The notes beneath the pieces were generated by a model, which saw only the letters and a program-made list of their open reading frames with translations, did no database searches and was not told the origin of the DNA. This document shows positions 52,877 through 61,092 of a stretch of 64,000 nt of DNA, one piece after another; the stretch's first letter is position 1, and every line of letters starts with the position of its first letter. Position numbers and translations under genes: made by a program. The stretch covers positions 30,679 through 94,678 of the forward strand of contig CAZYQW010000032.1 of the NCBI GenBank assembly GCA_964649825.1, given 5' to 3'. The DNA comes from CAZYQW01 sp964649825. Its GTDB lineage: Bacteria; Planctomycetota; B15-G4; JADJEK01.

Positions 52877-54160
52877 ATGAGATCGACCACGCTGACTCTG
52901 GCCCTGACCGTGTTGCTCCCGGCCTCGATCATCGCCGACGACTCCGCGTGGACCGACCTCGGGTCCGCGCTCCCCGGCAGCCAGGGCAAGCCCCAGCTCG
53001 GCGCCACCGGCGCGCTCGTGCCGAGCAACCAGGTGTTCCTGTCGCTGAAGCGGGCGCACAAGCTCTCGACCGCGATCCTCGTCCTCGGCAACCAGAACGC
53101 GAGCGTCCCGTTCGGCGGGGGCACGATGGTCCCTTCGCCCGACGTGATCTCGGCCCCCATCCCGACCGGAGCCGCCGGCGCGATCGAGTTCTCCGCCGTC
53201 TTTCCCCCGGCGTTCGCGCCGGGCATCGACCTCTACGCGCAGTTCTGGGTGGCGGACCCGACGAACGCTTCCGGGCTCGCCGCGTCGAACGCCATCAAGG
53301 GGACCACCGCGAACTCCCCGGAGGGCGGCAGCTTTCCGGCGACGTGGATCAACGGCACGAGCTGCGGCAGCAACCCGACCATCCAGGTCCACGCGTACAA
53401 CGACGACTTCTACATCCTGCGCCAATCGCTCTGCAATCACTTCGAGGCTCCCTTCATCTACTTGCTCTTCGGCGACACGAAGGTGCTGATGATGGACACC
53501 GGCGCCGGGAGCATCGGCAACACGCTCGCGAATACCGTCTACGGGGTGATCAACGATTGGCTCGTCCAGAACGGCCAGGCGTCGATCCAACTCGTCGTCT
53601 CGCACCTCCACGCGCACAGCGATCACGTGGCCGGAGACGCAGCCTTCCAGGGCAAGCCGAACACGGTCGTGGTCGGCACCAGCCAGACGGCGGTGAAGAA
53701 CTTCTTCGGCATCGGAACCTGGCCGACGCAGATCGTGCCGTTCGACCTCGGCGGCGGCCGCGTCGTCGACGTGGTCCCGATCCCCGGCCACCACTCGGCC
53801 CACGTCGCGTTCTACGATCGCCGCACCGCGATCCTCTTCACGGGCGACAGCCTCTACCCCGGTCGCCTGTACGTTTTCGGCGCGACGTCGCAGGGCAACT
53901 GGCCGCTCTATCAGGCGAGCACGCAGCGGCTCGTCGACTTTACGTCGACGCGCGACCTCTGCTGGATCCTCGGCACCCACATCGAGATGTCGAACGTCCC
54001 CGGTGTCGACTTCCCGATCGGTTCGACGGTGCACCTGAACGAGCGCGTGCTTCAGCTCGAACGGACTCACCTGATCGAGCTGAACGACGCGGTCCAGGCG
54101 ATGGGCTCCAACCCGCACATCGAGAACCACGGCGCGTTCATCATCTACCCGAGCGGTTGA
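52877..54160 (+). CDS. Secreted metallo-beta-lactamase-fold hydrolase with N-terminal exoprotein module
   Basis: 427 residues; ATG at 52877 with GGAGAA 6 bases upstream. The signal peptide (TLTLALTVLLPASIIADD) is followed by a ~120-residue copy of the planctomycete module (STAILVLGNQNASVPFGGGT .. IDLYAQFWVADPTNASG), here at the N-terminus. Residues 165-427 form a metallo-beta-lactamase fold with LHAHSDHVAGD (HxHxDH at 245-250), IPGHHSAHVAFYD, FTGDSLYPG and GTHIEM, giving the expected set of zinc-ligand positions. Likely an extracellular or periplasmic hydrolase (lactonase, esterase or phosphodiesterase type); the substrate is not readable from sequence. Confidence 0.88.
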   Translation: MRSTTLTLALTVLLPASIIADDSAWTDLGSALPGSQGKPQLGATGALVPSNQVFLSLKRAHKLSTAILVLGNQNASVPFGGGTMVPSPDVISAPIPTGAAGAIEFSAVFPPAFAPGIDLYAQFWVADPTNASGLAASNAIKGTTANSPEGGSFPATWINGTSCGSNPTIQVHAYNDDFYILRQSLCNHFEAPFIYLLFGDTKVLMMDTGAGSIGNTLANTVYGVINDWLVQNGQASIQLVVSHLHAHSDHVAGDAAFQGKPNTVVVGTSQTAVKNFFGIGTWPTQIVPFDLGGGRVVDVVPIPGHHSAHVAFYDRRTAILFTGDSLYPGRLYVFGATSQGNWPLYQASTQRLVDFTSTRDLCWILGTHIEMSNVPGVDFPIGSTVHLNERVLQLERTHLIELNDAVQAMGSNPHIENHGAFIIYPSG

Positions 54161-54209
54161 TCGCGCGGGCCGGAGACAAGGCGAGACCGCTCAAGACTGC
54201 CTGAGACCG

Positions 54210-54941
54210 ATGGACTCGGCCTGGTACGTTTCCGCCTTCGACAAGAGCTACGCGGAGCGGTACGCGCACCGGAACGCGGCCGAGGCGGCGCACCACGTCG
54301 CGTTCTTCCTCGCCGAGGGTTGGTTTCGGGCGGGCGACCGCGTCCTTGACCTGTGCTGCGGCGCCGGCCGACACTCGCGCGAGCTCCGGTCCCGCGGCGC
54401 GCGATCGATCAGCTTCGACCTCTCGGCGGACTTGCTCCGCAGCGCGGGCGACCTCACGGCGCGGTGTCGCGGCGACATGCGATTCCTGCCGTTTCACGCG
54501 GGCTCGTTCGACGCGGTGGTGCAGATGTTCACCGCGTTCGGCTACTTCGACGAGGACGCAGACAACCGCCGGGTCCTCTTCGAGGTCGCTCGAACGACCC
54601 GCGGCGGTGCGTTCTACGTCCTCGACCTCATGAACGCGCAACGTACGACGGCGAACCTCGTCCCGCACTCCGAGACGACGCTGCCCGACGGCTCGCGGCT
54701 GATCGAGGACCGGCACTTCGACCACCGGCGGCGGCGGGTCGAGAAACGAAGCACGTGGACCGACCCGAGCGGCGCGTCGGAGGAGCGACGTGAGAGCGTG
54801 CGCGTGTTCGACCGGGGCGAGATCGCGACGTGGCTTCGCGACGCGGGCTTCGAGCTCACGCGGACGGCCGGTGACTTCGATGGGTCGGAGTTCTCGCCGG
54901 CGCGATCGCCGCGGATGATCGTCGTCGCGACCCGGACCTGA
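54210..54941 (+). CDS. SAM-dependent methyltransferase
   Basis: 243 residues from the ATG at 54210. A class I methyltransferase: VLDLCCGAGRHSRELRSRGA (motif I, with Cys-Cys in place of the usual Gly), SISFDLSADLLRSA (motif II) and MRFLPFHAGSFDAVVQMFTA (motif III). The TRTAGDFDGSEFSPARSPRM near the C-terminus and the overall length match small-molecule methyltransferases. Starts 50 bases after the secreted hydrolase gene and could be co-transcribed. Substrate unknown. Confidence 0.87.
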   Translation: MDSAWYVSAFDKSYAERYAHRNAAEAAHHVAFFLAEGWFRAGDRVLDLCCGAGRHSRELRSRGARSISFDLSADLLRSAGDLTARCRGDMRFLPFHAGSFDAVVQMFTAFGYFDEDADNRRVLFEVARTTRGGAFYVLDLMNAQRTTANLVPHSETTLPDGSRLIEDRHFDHRRRRVEKRSTWTDPSGASEERRESVRVFDRGEIATWLRDAGFELTRTAGDFDGSEFSPARSPRMIVVATRT

Positions 54942-55022
54942 GCGAGGGAAGAAGGAACGCACCCGCCGCGCGCGAGCCCGCCCTTGGCACCGGCATGGCA
55001 GGAACTCATCGTTGGGCGGCCC

Positions 55023-56399
55023 TTACTGGATCTCGTCGAACTCCTGCTTCCCCTGCTCCATCGCCTGCTCGAACACCGGGACGACCTTGTCGAAGTACTT
55101 CTGGTCCGACCGTGAGATGCCGAGCTCATCCGCCTGCTCGCGCCAGGCGTTCAGCCGCTCGAGGAGGTCCGCGTTGGCGTACTCCGCGGCCAAGAACCCC
55201 TTCGCGATGACGTCCACGCCGGCGACGAACGCCTTGCTGGGGTCTTCGTCGAGCAGGCGGCGGTACTCCTCGTCGGCGCGCGCGGCCCGCTCGCGATGGC
55301 CATCGAGCCGGTCCTTCCACTCTTCGCGCAGTGCGTCGCACCGCGGCAGGCCGTCGAACTCCTGCAGGAACGCGCGCGCGTGTCCGATCCATGGCTTCTT
55401 CTCGAGACGATCGCCTTTCGCTCGCCCGAGGGACTTCTGGATCGCTGTGACGTGCGCTTCGGCCAACGCCTCGACGCGGGCGACCGCCGCCGCGGCGCGG
55501 CTGCGCACTTCGGCCGAGACCTGGGCCATCGAACCGGCGCGCTTCGCGACTTCCCAGCGCACGACCGGATCGCCGCCCGTCTCGATCGCCGCGAGCTCCT
55601 CGAACGCCGCGATCACCCGTTCGGCGTTGGTCGTCGTGACCGCCTCGCACCACGCGAGCTGCTGCGCGGCCTGGCCGGCGTCCGCCCAGTGGTTCGATCC
55701 GCGTAGGGCGCGGAGGTGGACGTGGGGGTACCGGTTCTCGACGAAGAAGCGCCGCGCCGCCGCGCTGCTCGCGAACGGCTCCACCGGATCGGCCGTACCG
55801 TGCACGATCGAGATCGCCTGCGGGTGCGCCTCCGACGGCGCCTTCGTGCCGCGCCAGACTCCGCCGCCGTGCCCGACGACGCCCTGCACGTGGCGCGGCT
55901 GCGTGCCGGCGTAGGCGAACGCGAAGTACGCGCCGTGGCCGTGACCGTAGACGAACGTGGCCCGGACGTTGAAGACGTTCAAGAGCTCCTGGTGGAACGA
56001 GTGGAAGCGGCGCAGGTCCTTGTCGGCGTGCCGGTAGTTGAAGCCGCCGGAGCCGTTCGCCGTCGTCCCGTCGGGACAGACGATGACGTCGTCGGGGCGG
56101 AACTTGCCGACCGCGTGGTTCGCGAACCCGAAGCGACGATCGAGATTGGAGTCGTGCAGGATGAGGACGAGGTTCGTCCCCTTCGCGTGGTCGTAGCTCG
56201 CCGGCACGTAGAACTCGTAGGCGAGGTCGTCGCCGGACTTCCATACGTACACCTGCCCGGTCGCCCCGGGGCTCGGCGTGCGCTGCTCCGGCTCGGCGGC
56301 CGAGGCCGTCGTGAGCGCCATCGATACAAGCGACGCGAGCGCCGCGAACGATGCGATCATCGAGGTTCGACGGAGGAGAGGGGCGATTCCGTTCCGCAT
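55023..56399 (-). CDS. Secreted alpha/beta-hydrolase-fold protein lacking the serine nucleophile
   Basis: 458 residues from the ATG at 56399 (GGAGAA 4-5 bases upstream). Signal peptide SMIASFAALASLVSMALTTA. Residues 48-245 are an alpha/beta-hydrolase fold of the PHB-depolymerase/LpqC type (TNLVLILHDSNLDRRFGFAN, DVIVCPDGTTANGSGGFNYR, RATFVYGHGHGAYFAFAYAG). The nucleophile elbow should read G-x-S-x-G but reads G-H-G-H-G at 152-156, with Gly at the Ser position. The downstream Asp (HGTADPVEP) and His (GSNHWAD) remain. So it is probably a non-catalytic binding protein. The C-terminal ~200 residues are a charged helical region (ARADEEYRRLLDEDPSKAFV) that I do not recognise. Confidence 0.85.
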   Translation of the reverse strand: MRNGIAPLLRRTSMIASFAALASLVSMALTTASAAEPEQRTPSPGATGQVYVWKSGDDLAYEFYVPASYDHAKGTNLVLILHDSNLDRRFGFANHAVGKFRPDDVIVCPDGTTANGSGGFNYRHADKDLRRFHSFHQELLNVFNVRATFVYGHGHGAYFAFAYAGTQPRHVQGVVGHGGGVWRGTKAPSEAHPQAISIVHGTADPVEPFASSAAARRFFVENRYPHVHLRALRGSNHWADAGQAAQQLAWCEAVTTTNAERVIAAFEELAAIETGGDPVVRWEVAKRAGSMAQVSAEVRSRAAAAVARVEALAEAHVTAIQKSLGRAKGDRLEKKPWIGHARAFLQEFDGLPRCDALREEWKDRLDGHRERAARADEEYRRLLDEDPSKAFVAGVDVIAKGFLAAEYANADLLERLNAWREQADELGISRSDQKYFDKVVPVFEQAMEQGKQEFDEIQ

Positions 56400-56474
56400 C
56401 GGTTCTCCAGTACGGGGCCGTGACGAGGATACCGGTCGCGGCCGCGCCTTGCACCGATCCGCGCGATGAGCTAC

Positions 56475-56655
56475 CTTCGAAGTCGCTCGGGGTCCTTCCT
56501 GCTCGTCGCGGGAGGGCACGAGGGAAGTGGGTGAGAATCCCACGCGGTCGCGCCACTGTAAGCGGTGAGCCGATCCTCCACGAGGCCACTGGGGTCGAAG
56601 CACCCTGGGAAGGCGGAGGCGAGGCAAAGATCCGCGAGCCAGGAGACCTGCCCTG
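56475..56655 (+). promoter_or_regulatory. Cobalamin riboswitch
   Basis: The plus strand contains, in order, the conserved landmarks of the adenosylcobalamin-type aptamer. These are GGAAGTGGGTGAGAATCCCA (56521-56540), GCCACTGTAAGCGGTGAGC (about 56550-56568), a second GCCACTGG (56583-56590), TGGGAAGGCGGAGGCGA (about 56604-56620) and the B12 box AGCCAGGAGACCTGCC (56635-56650). It reads into the secreted propeller gene at 56808. When cobalamin is abundant such aptamers usually reduce expression of the downstream gene. The expression platform in the next ~150 bases cannot be assigned by eye. Confidence 0.92.
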
Positions 56656-56807
56656 AGCATCGATTCGTCGCGCCTTCGCGGACTGAGGCGTAGAGGAAAC
56701 TCCCTCCGTTTCGTCTTCGTCCCCGTTCCAGCGCCGGCGATCGATCGCTCGGTCACGCTCGCGGAGCCGCGTGCTCGAGCCGTCCCGCGCTCCCGGAACC
56801 GATTCGC

Positions 56808-58100
56808 ATGAGATCCACCTTCCCCGTCCTTCTGACGTGGGGCGCGTTGTTCGCGTCCCCCTCCGACGCCTCCATCTCCGTCACCCAGGGACTCCAGAAC
56901 GCGGTCGTCTCCGCGGCGCCGGGCGGCGCGTTCACGGCCGGACTCGACTGGCTGCCGAACGGAAACGTCGCGCTGTTCGACGGCGCGGCCGTGGTCGAGG
57001 TCGACCCCGCGACCGGCGTCGTCGTGAACACGCTCTTCGCCCCCGCCGGACTCGTCTTCGGAAGCTTCGTCAAGACCGACCCCACCGGCCGCTTCCTCCT
57101 CTTCGGCGAGTCGGCCAACCAGACCATCACGAGGATCCCGCTCGACGGCTCCGCCGCGACGGTGGTGGCGACGATCACGTTCAACTTCGACTGCGCGTTC
57201 TCCCCGAGCGGCAAGCTCTACGTCTCGGCCGCGCCCGGCGCGTTCGGGACGTCGCAAGTGCTGCTCCTCGACCCGATGAACGGCGCCACGTCGGTCATCG
57301 CGAACCTCGCCGGACCGTCCGGACCGATCGCGTTCGACGCGGCCGGCAACCTCTACTACGCGGAGGCGTCGGCCCAGTTTCCTGCGCCGGCCGGGCAGCA
57401 GTCGATCTACCGTTTCGGGGCCGCCGCGGTCGCCGCGGCGGAGGGCGGGCTCGATCTCACCTTCGCCCACGGCACCGTGTTCGGCGCCGGCGTGACGTCC
57501 GTCGCGGACCTGGCGTTCGACGGTCAGGGCGACCTGATCTACGTCGACGGCGGCTCGACGTGGGAGCTCGATCCGGGCGGTCTACCGAAACTCCTGCTCG
57601 GCAGCGAGGCGGGTTTCAACTCGATCACGACGCTCGCGTACCGCGACGATCCGGGCCCCGGCTGGTTCGAGCCGTTCCAGACGGGAGGCGACGGGACGCT
57701 CGCCGCGATCTCGACCGACTTCTTCTCGTTCAACGACCTGAACGTGATCCGACCGCGACCGACCGAGATCGGGACCTCGCCGGCCGGACCGATCCCGGAT
57801 GGGCCCTTCACGTTCTTCGTGCAGGACGGACCGCCGAGCGGGTCGGTCCTCCTCTTCGCGGCGCCGAACCTGGTGCCGTCGTACACGCTCTTCGGCAACG
57901 GCGTGCCGCTCGGATTCGCCCTCGATCCGTCCGCCCTCGTTCCCGCCGGAATCGTGGCCCTCGACGGGAACGGCGCGGTGACGGTTCCCGCCGTCAACCC
58001 GGCGCCGGCGGCGGGGACGTTCCACGTCCAGGGATTCGCCCTCGACGCCGCGGTGCAGGTGCGGGGTTCGTCGAACGCGGCGACCATCGTGCTGCAGTGA
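56808..58100 (+). CDS. Secreted beta-propeller protein under cobalamin-riboswitch control
   Basis: 430 residues from the ATG at 56808. Signal peptide RSTFPVLLTWGALFASPSDA. Residues 25-310 are propeller blades of the YncE/NHL style (AGLDWLPNGNVALFDGAAVV, SFVKTDPTGRFLLFGESANQ, DCAFSPSGKLYVSAAPGAFG, GPIAFDAAGNLYYAEASAQF, VADLAFDGQGDLIYVDGGST). The C-terminal ~100 residues (TFFVQDGPPSGSVLLFAAPN .. VQGFALDAAVQVRGSSNAAT) are a divergent form of the exoprotein module. Directly upstream is a cobalamin riboswitch, so expression is predicted to rise when B12 is scarce. By analogy with BtuG, a surface propeller that captures corrinoids in Bacteroides, a corrinoid-capture role is possible but unproven. 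Confidence 0.82.
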   Translation: MRSTFPVLLTWGALFASPSDASISVTQGLQNAVVSAAPGGAFTAGLDWLPNGNVALFDGAAVVEVDPATGVVVNTLFAPAGLVFGSFVKTDPTGRFLLFGESANQTITRIPLDGSAATVVATITFNFDCAFSPSGKLYVSAAPGAFGTSQVLLLDPMNGATSVIANLAGPSGPIAFDAAGNLYYAEASAQFPAPAGQQSIYRFGAAAVAAAEGGLDLTFAHGTVFGAGVTSVADLAFDGQGDLIYVDGGSTWELDPGGLPKLLLGSEAGFNSITTLAYRDDPGPGWFEPFQTGGDGTLAAISTDFFSFNDLNVIRPRPTEIGTSPAGPIPDGPFTFFVQDGPPSGSVLLFAAPNLVPSYTLFGNGVPLGFALDPSALVPAGIVALDGNGAVTVPAVNPAPAAGTFHVQGFALDAAVQVRGSSNAATIVLQ

Positions 58101-58188
58101 TCGAGCGCCCGCTCGTGGACGGCGGCGTCGCCGCATCGCGGCCGGCCTCGGTAGAGTGACACGCATCGACCACGAATCGGAGGCGACC

Positions 58189-59187
58189 GTGCCCGCTCCG
58201 ACGCGCCTTCACCCGTTCGCGATCACCGGCGTCGGCAGCCTGCCCCACCGCGATCCCGACGATGCGATCGCCCTCGTCGAGAGCGCGTGCCCGATCGTGC
58301 CGTTCTGGCCCCAGCTTCCGAATCGATCTCCCCGCGAGGGGATGATCGACCAGTGCCTCGGCGGGCTCGGCGACCTCTTCGTCGAGCCCGCCGCCGGGCG
58401 CACGCGGGTCCGCGCCGAGCACCGGAGCGAGCTGATCGATCGCCTCGGCGCGCCGCACCGGCTCGCCGAGGACGAGGCGGTCGGGCTGGCCCGGCTCACC
58501 GCGCGGCTCGAGGACGGCGGGTTTCCGAGCGCGGCGATCGTGAAGGGGCAGGTGGCGGGACCGATCACGATCGCGTCCTGCCTCGACGTCGGCGGTCGCC
58601 CCGCGGTCGAGGACGACGAGCTGTTGGTCGCGATCGCGAACCGCGTCCGCGCCCTCGTCCGCGGTCAGGCCGAGCGGCTCGCGATCGCGGGGCACGCCGT
58701 CCTCGTCGTGCTCGACGAGCCGATCCTCGGCGTGCCGGATGCGCCGATCCCCGACGGTGCGATCGACCGGCTCGCCGAGTGCATGGACCGGGACGGCGCC
58801 CCGATGCGCGGCCTCCATTGCTGCTCGAGGATGCCGCTCGCGCTCCTCGATCGGCTCGATCCGGACCTCTACTCGTTCGACGCCGACGCGGGGTTGGAGT
58901 CGTTCTACGCCGATCCCGCCGCCCGCCGGTTCCTCGCCCGCGGGCGCCTCGTCGCGCTCGGCGCCGTGCCGACGACGGAGGATCCGCACGTCGACGTCGC
59001 CGCCGTGGCGCGCCGATTCGTCGAGTCCGCCGGTGACGCGTTCGACCCGGCCGAGCTGGCGGCGCGCACGTTCGTCACCGCGAACTGCGGGCTCGCCGCT
59101 CGATCGATCGCCGCCGCCGAGCGGTCGTTCGCCGCGGCACGACGCCTGTCGATCGCGCTCTCCGACGCGACGAGAAAGAGGATCTGA
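58189..59187 (+). CDS. MetE C-terminal-domain-like zinc methyltransferase
   Basis: 332 residues from a GTG at 58189, chosen because GGAGG lies 5 bases upstream; a GTG at 58156 without such a site is the alternative. The protein is the UROD/MetE-like TIM barrel alone: FAITGVGSLPHRDPDDAIAL (1st strand), GQVAGPITIASCLDVGG, VLVVLDEPILG. The zinc ligands appear at LHCCSRMP (His210, Cys212) and TANCGLAARS (Cys300), matching the His-x-Cys .. Cys pattern of cobalamin-independent methionine synthase. It lacks the N-terminal MetE domain. A methyl-transfer role in methionine or C1 metabolism is likely; the methyl donor is unknown. It follows the riboswitch-linked propeller and overlaps the VOC gene by one base. 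Confidence 0.82.
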   Translation: MPAPTRLHPFAITGVGSLPHRDPDDAIALVESACPIVPFWPQLPNRSPREGMIDQCLGGLGDLFVEPAAGRTRVRAEHRSELIDRLGAPHRLAEDEAVGLARLTARLEDGGFPSAAIVKGQVAGPITIASCLDVGGRPAVEDDELLVAIANRVRALVRGQAERLAIAGHAVLVVLDEPILGVPDAPIPDGAIDRLAECMDRDGAPMRGLHCCSRMPLALLDRLDPDLYSFDADAGLESFYADPAARRFLARGRLVALGAVPTTEDPHVDVAAVARRFVESAGDAFDPAELAARTFVTANCGLAARSIAAAERSFAAARRLSIALSDATRKRI

Positions 59188-59612
59188 TGCTCGCCTGCTC
59201 CCACGTCACCCTCGCGTCGAACGACGTGCCTCGCATGATGCGTTTCATCGGCGAGCTGTTCGGCCTCACGCCGCGCTTCGAGAACGAGGAGTTCGGCGAG
59301 TTCGTCCTCCCGAGCGGATTCCGCCTCGCCGTCTTCAAGGTCGTGGGCCGTACGCGCGACTTCTTCACCGCCGACGGCGAACGCGGGACCCTGGCGCTCG
59401 GGGTGACGGTCGTGGACGTCGACGAGATCCACCGCCGCGTCGAGGCGCGGCGCGAGGAGTCCGGCGCGCGCACCAGTGGTCCGCCGAAGGACCACCCGTG
59501 GGGGGAACGGAGCTTCCTCCTGATCGATCCCGACGGCAACCGCTGGGAGGTGACGCAGTCGCCGACGGGGGGAGGCATGCTCACCGATTGCGGCGTGGAC
59601 GTCGCGCCGTAG
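59187..59612 (+). CDS. VOC-family (glyoxalase/bleomycin-resistance) protein
   Basis: 141 residues; ATG at 59187 overlaps the upstream stop by one base. A full VOC domain: CSHVTLASNDVPRMMRFIGE, GEFVLPSGFRLAVFKVV, LALGVTVVDVDEIHRRVEAR, then WGERSFLLIDPDGNRWEVTQ. Metal-ligand positions (His in the first strand, Glu in WEVTQ) are plausible. VOC proteins catalyse metal-dependent reactions on small molecules or bind drugs. The substrate cannot be told. It is probably co-transcribed with the zinc methyltransferase. Confidence 0.9.
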   Translation: MLACSHVTLASNDVPRMMRFIGELFGLTPRFENEEFGEFVLPSGFRLAVFKVVGRTRDFFTADGERGTLALGVTVVDVDEIHRRVEARREESGARTSGPPKDHPWGERSFLLIDPDGNRWEVTQSPTGGGMLTDCGVDVAP

Positions 59613-59643
59613 CGCGGGGAACGACGCGGCGCGTCTTCGCGTG

Positions 59644-59668
59644 GGCGACCCGAACGCGCCGGGTCGCC
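59644..59668. terminator. Hairpin terminator between convergent genes
   Basis: 8-base perfect stem (59644-59651 with 59661-59668) and 9-base loop, between the VOC gene (ending 59612) and the DUF1501 gene (ending 59680). Confidence 0.6.
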
Positions 59669-59679
59669 GGCCGCTCGAT

Positions 59680-61092
59680 TCATGCGATCACGGCGTGCGC
59701 CACCTCTCCGTGCACGTCCGTCAATCGCATGTCTCGTCCGCCGAACCGAAACGTCAGATGCTTGTGGTCGATGCCGAGCAGCCACAGCATCGTTGCATGG
59801 AGGTCGTGAACGACCATCTTGTCCTCGACCGCGAAGTAGCCGTACTCGTCGGTCGCGCCGTGGACCACGCCCCCCTTCGTGCCGCCGCCCGCCATCCAGA
59901 TCGTGAAGCCGTGGGGATTGTGGTCGCGACCGTTCGTCCCCTGCGCCATGGGCGTGCGACCGAACTCGCCCGACCAGATGACGAGCGTCTCGTCGAGGAG
60001 CCCTAGACCCTTCAGGTCCTTCAGGAGCGCCGCGACCGGTTGATCGACGGCGAGGGCGTTCTTCGCGTGCCCCTCCACGAGGTTGCCGTGCTGATCCCAT
60101 CGGTCCGCACCGACGTTCGGACACGTCAGCTCGATGAACCGTACCCCGCGTTCCACGAGCCGTCGCGCGAGGAGGCAGAGCGTCCCGTACGTCCGCGTGT
60201 GCTCGAACTCATGGTCGAGGCCGTACATCCTGCGCGTGAGCTCCGACTCCCCGGTCAAGTCCATCAGCTCGGGCACCGCGGCCTGCATGCGGAACGCGAG
60301 CTCCTGATTCAGCACCGCGGCCTCGATCGCGGGGTCGTTCTGAAGGCGGGCGAGCACACCGCGATCGAGCCGCCGGAGCAGGTCGCGCCGCGACGCACGG
60401 GACGCGTCGTCCTCCGCCCGTCCCTCGAGGTTGGCCACCGGCGCCGGGCCGGCGCGAAACGTCGACCCCTGAAAACTGGCGGGGAGGAAACCCGAGTTGA
60501 AGTTGTCGAGTCCGCCGGGCGGGACGAGCCCGCCGTTCAGCACCACGAACCCAGGCAGGTCCTCGTTCTCGCTGCCGAGCCCGTACGTCACCCACGAGCC
60601 CATGCTCGGCCGGCCGAGCACCCCGGTCCCGGTATGGAGGAAGTAGTTCGCGCTCGTGTGCTCGGGAAACATCGACGTCATCGAGCGGATCATCGCGATG
60701 TCGTCGACGCACCCGGCGACGTGCGGCAGCAGGTCGCTCACCTCGATCCCGCTCTCGCCGCGCGGCGAGAACTTCCACGGCGACATGAGGACGCTGCCGA
60801 CGTTGTCGAACTGCGTCTTCGGGATCGCCATTCCGATCGGCTGGCCGTTCTCGCGCTCGAGCCGCGGCTTCGGGTCGTACGTGTCGACCTGGGACGGGCC
60901 GCCGTCCATGTAGAGGAAGATGACGTTCTTCGCCCGGGCCGGCGGCGCCGCGGCTTCGAGCGGCGCGAAGATGCGGCCGTACGCGCGACCGTGACCCAGC
61001 GCGGCGAGCGCGACCGCGCCGAATCCGTTCGCGCATCGAACCAGGAGGTCTCGACGCGAGCAGCCGGCGGGGTGGTCGGCGGGGAGGCTCAT
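59680..61092 (-). CDS. DUF1501 family protein, Tat-exported
   Basis: 470 residues from the ATG at 61092, which overlaps the upstream stop by four bases (ATGA). The N-terminus has a twin-arginine signal (GCSRRDLLVRCANGFGAVAL). The DUF1501 core is of alkaline-phosphatase/sulfatase-like fold: KNVIFLYMDGGPSQVDTYDP, FPEHTSANYFLHTGTGVLGR, IELTCPNVGADRWDQHGNLV. The C-terminal metal-site motifs WSGEFGRTPMAQGTNGRDHN and LHATMLWLLGIDHKHLTFRF follow. Planctomycetes encode many such proteins paired with PSD1/PSCyt genes; they are thought to act in the periplasm on sulfated or phosphorylated polymers, but the activity is not established. Coupled to the upstream PSD1 gene. Confidence 0.93.
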   Translation of the reverse strand: MSLPADHPAGCSRRDLLVRCANGFGAVALAALGHGRAYGRIFAPLEAAAPPARAKNVIFLYMDGGPSQVDTYDPKPRLERENGQPIGMAIPKTQFDNVGSVLMSPWKFSPRGESGIEVSDLLPHVAGCVDDIAMIRSMTSMFPEHTSANYFLHTGTGVLGRPSMGSWVTYGLGSENEDLPGFVVLNGGLVPPGGLDNFNSGFLPASFQGSTFRAGPAPVANLEGRAEDDASRASRRDLLRRLDRGVLARLQNDPAIEAAVLNQELAFRMQAAVPELMDLTGESELTRRMYGLDHEFEHTRTYGTLCLLARRLVERGVRFIELTCPNVGADRWDQHGNLVEGHAKNALAVDQPVAALLKDLKGLGLLDETLVIWSGEFGRTPMAQGTNGRDHNPHGFTIWMAGGGTKGGVVHGATDEYGYFAVEDKMVVHDLHATMLWLLGIDHKHLTFRFGGRDMRLTDVHGEVAHAVIA

